Source of the DNA: Thiobacillaceae bacterium
GTDB taxonomy: Bacteria > Pseudomonadota > Gammaproteobacteria > Burkholderiales > Thiobacillaceae
Direction of reading: 5' to 3'
Length of the DNA stretch: 5,754 bases
NCBI GenBank assembly: GCA_024643305.1
Contig: JAHENE010000138.1
Location: forward strand, 1-5,754
A model generated the notes under the pieces. That model was not told the origin of the DNA. It made no database searches and worked only from the letters and a program-made list of their open reading frames with translations. How positions within the stretch are numbered: the stretch's first letter is position 1; the number at the start of each line of letters is the position of its first letter. The position numbers were made by a program, and so were the translations under genes. Shown here piece after piece: positions 1 to 5,754 of the stretch.

Positions 1-1
1 A

Positions 2-3000
2 CGGGTTGACCTGCAAATGCGTCAGATCATTGAGGGCTCGCCACAGGTAACCGAGCACCTGATGCGTGATGCCCTTTTCTTCATCGCCAGAAGCAAAACT
101 CTTGGCGACGACTCACAGGCTGTGCGATCCGCTTTCGGGCTGGACAAATACCTTCCCAAGCAGCAAATGGATGCGGAGCAACTGGCCAGAATTCGCCCGG
201 TACTCAAATCCCTCAAGGAAACGCTTTCTGAAGCGCGAAATCATTGGCATTCCTTTTCAGAAGGCAAGAAGGATGCCCTGTCGCCATTCCAGGACACCAC
301 AGGACGCCTTGCCACCCAGGCTGGCGCACTCAACACCCCTTCACTGGTGGAGTTGATTAAAGGGCTAGCCGAAACAGCAAAAGCCATGGGCAGCCTGACG
401 GGTGAGCCGCTAGCAGGTGCCCAGCTCGAAATTGCCACCACATTGCTGTTCCTGCAAAACTCGGTAGACAGTGAAGACATCCTGGAAGCCGACTTCCATA
501 CCCGCGCCGAAAGCCAATTGCGACGCCTGGCCGCCGCACGTGCCGGCAAGGCTGAAGGAAGCGCAAACGACCTGATGGACGAGGGCTCCCTCAAGGCAGC
601 AGAACACGCACTGCTTGCTCAGCTTGGCCAGGAAATCGCCACCAGTTTGCGGCAGATGGAAGAAAGCCTTGACGCATTTTTCCGCGACGAGGACGCACGC
701 GATGGCCTTTCTTCGCTTGACATGCTCTCCGCCCAGGTACAGGGCGCAATGGCCATACTCGAACAAACCGACGCCGCACAATTGCTACAAAGCGCAATGG
801 ATGCCGTTCGCCCCTTTATCATTTCCGGCACTCCGTCGGACGATGAAAAAAACAAAATCGCGGACGCCTTGTCCAGCCTGGGCCTGTTTATCGAATCACA
901 CTGCGCAGGCCGTCCTGATGCCGCAAGAATTCTGAAACATCCCCAAATTGCCTTCGGGTTGGCTAAGCCCGGCCCTGAAGATGAGGGAACCACCGATTTT
1001 TTCTCCTCTGAGGCGGATGCCTCCAGCCCCCCACCACCCGCATCGAGCCCGGTAGAACCCAAAACGCCCGCAGCGACAAAAATCACACCGACAGACGACA
1101 CGGCACTGGAGTTCGAGTCCCTGACGTTCAGTCTTGAAGACACTCCTGCACAGGTACCAGCCGAGTCGGAAGCCGCGTCCGAAGCTGCGGATGAGCAGTT
1201 CCTGGATTTTCAGCCGCTTGCATTCAGCATGGATGAACCACAAGCTGAAATATCCGCTCCGCAGGAAGCAGACGTTGAGACATCACCCGACCTGCAATCA
1301 TTGGAATTTGAAGCAGCCGAGGCCAGTGATTCCGACGAAGAAATCGATGAATCCCTGCTTGGCCTGGAGTCCTATGCGGAATACCAGGACCGCACCTCCA
1401 GTGAAGAAACCGTCGCCGACACTGAAGTTGCTGAAACCGGTGCAGGAATGTCTGAACCCGCCCCGCAATCGGTCAGCGCTCCCCAAACCACGCAAGCTGA
1501 AATAGACAGCGAACTGCTGGATATTTTTCTGGAAGAAGCCGACGATGTACTGAATAACATTACTGTTTCAGCGAACGCCTGCGAAGCCAACGCCGATGAT
1601 AAGGAAAACCTCACCACCATTCGGCGAGCATTCCATACCCTGAAAGGCAGTAGCCGCATGGTCGGCCTGACCAACTTTGGCGAATTTGGCTGGGGCATGG
1701 AACAAATGATGAACGCCTGGCTGGCAGCGGAAAAACCCGCCACCGCCCCCCTGCTGGACATAGTGCGCCGCTCGCACGACCTGTTCGCCCAATGGGTTGC
1801 AGCGCTGCGCAACGACTCTACTGCGTTCCTGGATGCCAGCAAACTTCTTGCAGATGCCGGGCGCCTTGGCCATGAGCAGCAAGAACCAGAAGAAGCTGAT
1901 TCGGAGACTTCGACGGAAGCAGTTGCAGAACCCGAATTGGGGGAAACGACTCAGGCCGAAGAGCTCGATATCTCGATTCAGGAAGAGCCCACAGCTGAAG
2001 AGCCCACCGCTGAAGAGCCCGCTCCCCCTGAGGAGGACGAAATCCAGATCGGTTTCGTTCGGTTGTCATCAGCGCTCTACGAAGTTTTCAAGACCGAATC
2101 CGGTCATTGGGCAGAAGTGCTCGACGAGGAAATCGAGCACCTGTCCAGCACTTCAGAACCCATTGTCAGCGATATGGCGATGAGGGGCGTACACACCCTG
2201 GCCGGCATTTCCGGAACGACTGGATTTCCGCAACTGGCCAATCTGGCGCATGCTGTAGAAGGCTATTTCAGGCGCCTCGAAGGCAGGCCTGTTCCCCGCC
2301 AGGCGCGCAGCAGCTTGCTGGATGCACTTGCCCGCATCAACAGCATGATCGAGAACCTTCATTCTCTTGTTGTGCCCTTGCAGGCAGCCCCTTTGATTTA
2401 CACGTTAAGCCAGCTGCCTGTTGAAACTCCGGAACAAGCTTCCGCCGAACAAACGACAGAATCTGATTTCTCGTTCACAGGCGAAGCAACAGATGCACTT
2501 GAAGGACTGGAAACCAGTCCTCCGGATACGGAACCTGTTGACGAAGCCCCGGCAGAGGAAGTTGAATCATCCATCATTGAAATGGAAGCCGAGCCGGAGA
2601 TCATCGAGGTGCTGGATATCGGTGCTCCAGACATGATTGCCGAGATCGAACCCGCGGAAGAAACGGTTGCCGAAGTGGCGCCGGCGCCTGTTGTGGAAAC
2701 CGCCACAGAAGAAATCGAACTGCATAATATCGTCCGGCAAATTCCAGCCCAGGAAGCACCGGTATTTGAAGAACGCACCGTTCAGGACGAAATTGACCCG
2801 GTTCTGTTGCCGATTTTCCTTGAAGAAACCGAAACACTGGTCCCAGAAGCATCACAGGCCCTGCGCAGCTGGATGGCTGCGCCGGATGACAGCGATCCGC
2901 CCTCCGCGCTTCGCCGCGTACTGCATACACTGAAGGGTTCCGCGCGCATGGCAGGCGCCATGCGACTGGGTGAGCTAACCCACATCATGGAATCGCGGGT

Positions 3001-5155
3001 CATCTCGGTTCTTGAAGGACAGATGTCTGTCGACGCTTCAATTTTCGAGCAACTGGAAGAAGAGTTCGATCATCTGGCAATCTCGGTCGACCATTTGAAA
3101 TACGGGACCCCCGAACCGACCGTTACCCATGTCGAAACCGAAGTCGGCGATGCCGACGTCCTGGTGCCGCCGATTGCGGATGAAATCGGAACCCCAGAAG
3201 CAGTCGCCGGGCTCGATTTGCTTGAGGCCGGCAAGAGTGACGAAGCTGTTGCAACACCAGAGGCAAGACCTGCTGTAGCCGCACAACCCGCAAGGCAACC
3301 GGCAGCTGCCGAAACCCAGCAGCGCGAGAACGCCACCCTTCGTGTCCGTTCCGACTGGGTGGACCGCATGGTCAACCAGGCAGGTGAAGTGGCCATTGCC
3401 CGCTCACGTATCGAAAGCGAAATGTACGCCCTCAAGCGTCAAAACACCGAACTTTCGGAAGCGTTGCGCCGCCTCCGCGATCACCTGCGTGAAGTGGAAA
3501 TCCAGGCCGAATCACAGATGCAGGCCACATTCCAAAGCCAGAGCGGCACTGAACAGTTCGACCCTCTGGAGTTCGACCGCTTTACCCGTTTCCAGGAAGT
3601 TACGCGTTTCCTGGCAGAAAGCGTGCACGACATCTTTACCGTGCAACAAACCATAGCCTCCCAATTGGGGGAGGCCGATGCCGCGCTCATCCAGCAATCG
3701 CGCATGAACCGTGAACTACAGCAGAACCTGCTGAGAGTGCGCATGGTGCCCTTGTATAGCGTGTCCGAGCGTCTGTATCGCGTAGTGCGCCAGGCAGCGC
3801 GCGACTTGAACAAGCGTGCACAACTGGACATCCAGGGCGGCGACATTGAAGTCGATCGTGGCGTGCTGGAAAAAATCGTGGCCCCGATCGAACACCTGCT
3901 GCGCAACTCCATCGCCCACGGCCTCGAAACTACGGAGGGACGGGCGGCGGCGAACAAGCCAGAGTTTGGGGAAATAAAGCTGATTGCCAAGCACGAAGGC
4001 AACGAAATGGTTCTGGTTGTAAAGGACGATGGCGCCGGCCTGAACCTGGAGCGCATCCTGCAGAAATCACTTGAACGGGGACTGTTGAGCCCTGGAGTCG
4101 AGCCTAGCGAAGCCCAGATCGCACAAATGATTTTCGTGCCCGGATTCTCCACTGCAGACGCGGTCACTCAAGTAGCCGGCCGCGGCGTGGGCATGGATGT
4201 GGTGAAAAACGAAATCGCCGGACTGGGTGGTCGCGTGGAAGTAACCACCGAAGCAGGCCAGGGCGTAACCTTCGTCATTTACTTGCCCCTCACGCTGGCC
4301 CTGACACAAGCCGTTTCCATCGTGGCAAACAAACAGGAACATGCCTTGCCAGCCACCCTGGTGGAACAGGTACAGGAGCTCAAGCCTGAACAGCTGTCTG
4401 GCGCCCTTCAGGCACGCGCCATCGAATGGCGCGGCACCAACTACCCGCTGTTTTATCTGCCCCACCTGCTGGGCCAAACTGACGCCCTGCACGAAGTTCA
4501 TCGCTACAACCCAGTGGTGCTCATGAAGAGCGGTACCTCTCATGCCGCCATCCTGGTTGACGCAATCGAGGGCACCCAGGAAGTCGTGGTCAAAAATATC
4601 GGTCCTCAGTTGTCACGGGTAACCGGGATTGCCGGCGCCACGGTTCGCGGTGACGGCAAGGTGATTCTGATCCTGAACCCGGTTCCCCTCGGCATGCGCG
4701 CACTTGAAGCGCCTACCGACATTGGTCAACCCGTTCAGCCAACCGTCATTGCAGAAGAGGAAATCGATCAGACACCGCTGGTCCTGGTGGTAGATGACTC
4801 GCTCACCGTACGCAAGATCACCAGCCGCTTGCTGTTGCGCGAAGGTTACCGAGTTGATGTCGCTAAAGACGGTGTGGAAGCACTCGAAAAAATGCACGAC
4901 CTCGTCCCCGACGTTGTGCTGCTGGACGTGGAGATGCCCCGCATGGACGGTTTCGAACTTGCTCGCGTCATGCGCAATGACGAAAGGCTCAAGAAAGTGC
5001 CGATCATCATGATTACGTCGCGGACAGCCGACAAGCATCGCAACCACGCCCTTGAAATCGGCGTCAACGTATACCTGGGCAAGCCCTATCAGGAAGCGGT
5101 GCTACTCTCACATATCGCCGAACAGTTGGGTGACAGGGCGCTGATATCACTTTAA
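2..5155 (+). CDS. chpA: ChpA/PilL-type hybrid CheA-like histidine kinase of the type IV pilus chemosensory system (5' partial)
   Basis: In the Chp/Pil pathway this family's cytoplasmic kinase takes signals from the PilJ receptor through CheW-like PilI and phosphorylates the PilG and PilH regulators, controlling pilus extension and retraction (family knowledge). Counting from the ATG at 17, residues 1-330 are FimL/ChpA N-terminus-like. Three Hpt modules follow: about 495-615 (H540, HTLKG), 675-795 (H726, HTLAG) and 925-1020 (H970, HTLKG). Acidic Pro/Glu/Ala linkers separate them. CheA-like P3 helices span about 1106-1245. The GHKL ATPase spans about 1246-1425, with an N-box around N1297 and H1301, G1 at D1337-G1341 and G2 at G1388-M1393. 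A CheW-like domain lies at about 1430-1558. The receiver domain at 1588-1705 has D1593, D1594, phosphoacceptor D1637, T1667 and K1689, all intact. The frame is open to the left edge, the ATG at 17 has no Shine-Dalgarno sequence, and the first residues read as mid-protein, so the true start is upstream. The stop is TAA at 5153. pilL is an equally used name. Family is near certain; the symbol is less so. Confidence 0.93.
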   Translation, partial: RVDLQMRQIIEGSPQVTEHLMRDALFFIARSKTLGDDSQAVRSAFGLDKYLPKQQMDAEQLARIRPVLKSLKETLSEARNHWHSFSEGKKDALSPFQDTTGRLATQAGALNTPSLVELIKGLAETAKAMGSLTGEPLAGAQLEIATTLLFLQNSVDSEDILEADFHTRAESQLRRLAAARAGKAEGSANDLMDEGSLKAAEHALLAQLGQEIATSLRQMEESLDAFFRDEDARDGLSSLDMLSAQVQGAMAILEQTDAAQLLQSAMDAVRPFIISGTPSDDEKNKIADALSSLGLFIESHCAGRPDAARILKHPQIAFGLAKPGPEDEGTTDFFSSEADASSPPPPASSPVEPKTPAATKITPTDDTALEFESLTFSLEDTPAQVPAESEAASEAADEQFLDFQPLAFSMDEPQAEISAPQEADVETSPDLQSLEFEAAEASDSDEEIDESLLGLESYAEYQDRTSSEETVADTEVAETGAGMSEPAPQSVSAPQTTQAEIDSELLDIFLEEADDVLNNITVSANACEANADDKENLTTIRRAFHTLKGSSRMVGLTNFGEFGWGMEQMMNAWLAAEKPATAPLLDIVRRSHDLFAQWVAALRNDSTAFLDASKLLADAGRLGHEQQEPEEADSETSTEAVAEPELGETTQAEELDISIQEEPTAEEPTAEEPAPPEEDEIQIGFVRLSSALYEVFKTESGHWAEVLDEEIEHLSSTSEPIVSDMAMRGVHTLAGISGTTGFPQLANLAHAVEGYFRRLEGRPVPRQARSSLLDALARINSMIENLHSLVVPLQAAPLIYTLSQLPVETPEQASAEQTTESDFSFTGEATDALEGLETSPPDTEPVDEAPAEEVESSIIEMEAEPEIIEVLDIGAPDMIAEIEPAEETVAEVAPAPVVETATEEIELHNIVRQIPAQEAPVFEERTVQDEIDPVLLPIFLEETETLVPEASQALRSWMAAPDDSDPPSALRRVLHTLKGSARMAGAMRLGELTHIMESRVISVLEGQMSVDASIFEQLEEEFDHLAISVDHLKYGTPEPTVTHVETEVGDADVLVPPIADEIGTPEAVAGLDLLEAGKSDEAVATPEARPAVAAQPARQPAAAETQQRENATLRVRSDWVDRMVNQAGEVAIARSRIESEMYALKRQNTELSEALRRLRDHLREVEIQAESQMQATFQSQSGTEQFDPLEFDRFTRFQEVTRFLAESVHDIFTVQQTIASQLGEADAALIQQSRMNRELQQNLLRVRMVPLYSVSERLYRVVRQAARDLNKRAQLDIQGGDIEVDRGVLEKIVAPIEHLLRNSIAHGLETTEGRAAANKPEFGEIKLIAKHEGNEMVLVVKDDGAGLNLERILQKSLERGLLSPGVEPSEAQIAQMIFVPGFSTADAVTQVAGRGVGMDVVKNEIAGLGGRVEVTTEAGQGVTFVIYLPLTLALTQAVSIVANKQEHALPATLVEQVQELKPEQLSGALQARAIEWRGTNYPLFYLPHLLGQTDALHEVHRYNPVVLMKSGTSHAAILVDAIEGTQEVVVKNIGPQLSRVTGIAGATVRGDGKVILILNPVPLGMRALEAPTDIGQPVQPTVIAEEEIDQTPLVLVVDDSLTVRKITSRLLLREGYRVDVAKDGVEALEKMHDLVPDVVLLDVEMPRMDGFELARVMRNDERLKKVPIIMITSRTADKHRNHALEIGVNVYLGKPYQEAVLLSHIAEQLGDRALISL
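1982..2020 (+). repeat. In-frame 15-base tandem repeat in the linker before Hpt 2
   Basis: Units start at 1982, 1997 and 2012. The first two differ by one base (aca/acc), and the third is intact for its first nine bases before diverging. They encode consecutive Glu-Glu-Pro-Thr-Ala units (residues 656-668) in an acidic, probably disordered linker between Hpt 1 and Hpt 2. Because the unit is a multiple of three, copy-number change by replication slippage would alter linker length without breaking the frame. The array is short, so it may simply reflect low-complexity Pro/Glu/Ala composition. Confidence 0.75.
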
Positions 5156-5168
5156 TCAGCCTCTTCAA

Positions 5169-5203
5169 AAATAAAAAGGGCGGCAATTCCGCCCTTTTTA
5201 TTT
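5169..5203. terminator. Bidirectional intrinsic terminator shared by the two convergent genes
   Basis: Positions 5169-5183 pair perfectly with 5189-5203, giving a 15-bp stem around a 5-base loop (caatt). The stem core next to the loop is six G/C pairs (gggcgg with ccgccc). The outer part is A-rich on the left arm and T-rich on the right arm, so transcripts from either direction meet a GC-rich hairpin followed by a U-rich run. It begins 13 bases after the kinase stop codon and ends 8 bases before the uppP stop codon (read from the other strand). This fits a terminator serving both genes. Confidence 0.92.
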
Positions 5204-5211
5204 CCATCAAC

Positions 5212-5754
5212 TCAGCTTGAACTCCATTCCACCATGCCGGTATAAGCAGTCAACAAAACGATCCCGCCGAACACAATGCGGTACCAGGCAAAAATCGTGA
5301 AGTCATGCCTTGAAATAAACCGAATCAGCGCACGCACGGCAATCGCCGCACTGATGAAAGATGCAACGAATCCGATTGCCAGCATCGCGACATCATCGCT
5401 GCTAAACAGCTTTCTGTATTTATAAAGCTCATACAGAGAAGCCGCGCTCAACGTCGGCACGGCAAGAAAAAAAGAAAACTCTGTTGCCGCCTTGCGCGAC
5501 AAGCCATACAGCAGCCCACCGATGATGGTGGCGCCTGATCGCGAAGTGCCCGGTATCAGTGCGAAAGCCTGAATGAAGCCCATCACCAGCGCATCTTTCC
5601 AGGTCATCTTGTCAACTTCGTCGATATGCTTGCTGTGATGCATTTTCTCCGCCCACAGGATGACGAAACCGCCGATGATGAAGGCCGTCGCCACCGGAAT
5701 GGGGGAAAACAGCGTGGATTTGATTTGTTGGCCAAACAACAGACCCAGCACAGC
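5212..5754 (-). CDS. uppP: Undecaprenyl-diphosphatase UppP (BacA family), N-terminus beyond the window
   Basis: This integral inner-membrane enzyme dephosphorylates undecaprenyl diphosphate to the monophosphate, recycling the lipid carrier for peptidoglycan and other envelope polysaccharides; overexpression in this family gives bacitracin resistance (family knowledge). Counting from the Met codon at 5751, the signature PGTSRSGAT motif lies at 67-75, with R71 at the position of the essential arginine of E. coli UppP (R174 as I recall it). The following [11 protein letters not shown] segment (89-99) is also family-typical. Hydrophobic segments lie at about 18-34, 54-66, 92-107, 121-143 and 154-173. 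About 180 residues are present against roughly 270 in the family, so around 100 N-terminal residues are missing, including the first conserved motif region (EGxTEFLPVSSTGH). The frame remains open through 5754, and Met 5751 sits inside a conserved stretch, so it is not the start. It is convergent with the kinase gene and shares its terminator. No frameshift or lost motif is visible. Confidence 0.95.
   Translation of the reverse strand, partial: AVLGLLFGQQIKSTLFSPIPVATAFIIGGFVILWAEKMHHSKHIDEVDKMTWKDALVMGFIQAFALIPGTSRSGATIIGGLLYGLSRKAATEFSFFLAVPTLSAASLYELYKYRKLFSSDDVAMLAIGFVASFISAAIAVRALIRFISRHDFTIFAWYRIVFGGIVLLTAYTGMVEWSSS

Noticed and set aside
17..19. ATG at 17 as the real start of the kinase gene
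   Set aside because: The preceding 16 bases contain no ribosome binding site, the frame is open to the left edge, and the residues here read like the middle of a ChpA/PilL N-terminal region, so the start is most likely upstream of the window.
619..1143. 174-codon minus-strand open frame
   Set aside because: It is antisense to the FimL-like region and linker. The Ser-rich composition mirrors the codons of the plus-strand gene, and no domain or supporting start signal is visible.
2398..2778. 126-codon minus-strand open frame rich in Ser, Ala and Gly
   Set aside because: It is the complement of the Glu/Pro/Ala linker before Hpt 3. The low complexity comes from that linker and there is no independent evidence of a gene.
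3481..4167. 228-codon open frame on the minus strand inside the kinase gene
   Set aside because: It lies antisense to the highly conserved CheA P3/ATPase coding region. Its translation is rich in Ser and Arg with no recognisable domain, as expected for a shadow frame.
5749..5751. Met codon at 5751 as the start of a short uppP
   Set aside because: It falls within a conserved stretch of the family, and the N-terminal motif region needed for activity would be absent. The open frame simply continues past the right edge.

Overview
The window holds two protein-coding genes that converge on a shared intrinsic terminator, and both genes run off the ends of the window. Codon use is fairly even with moderate GC. 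The left-hand protein matches the chemotaxis-like kinase of type IV pili (ChpA/PilL type). The right-hand protein matches an undecaprenyl-diphosphatase of proteobacterial type. Together they suggest a Gram-negative proteobacterium with type IV pili. The phrasing of both proteins reminds me most of Betaproteobacteria (Nitrosomonadales-like), but this is an impression from memory, not a search result.

Positions 2-5155 (+) are one very large open frame encoding a hybrid signalling protein. In order it contains a FimL-like N-terminal region with no phosphorylatable His, a long acidic Pro/Glu/Ala linker, three Hpt modules (sites H540, H726 and H970) separated by acidic linkers, a CheA-type dimerisation helix pair, a GHKL ATPase, a CheW-like domain and a C-terminal receiver domain. 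Residue numbers count the ATG at 17 as residue 1. The frame is open to the left edge and the beginning of the protein is almost certainly outside the window.

Positions 5156-5211 are a 56-base gap almost filled by a perfect A-rich/GC/T-rich hairpin that can terminate transcription from both sides. Positions 5212-5754 (-) are the C-terminal two thirds of uppP, which recycles the lipid carrier of cell-wall synthesis. Its start lies beyond the right edge.

The two genes have no obvious functional tie: one steers twitching motility and surface sensing, the other serves peptidoglycan precursor recycling. They look like ends of two neighbouring transcription units. I found no mobile element, CRISPR array, RNA gene or clearly new system. 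The points worth a second look are inside the large kinase: a repeated short motif in its linker, a non-canonical second Hpt site and a His-less Hpt-like segment.
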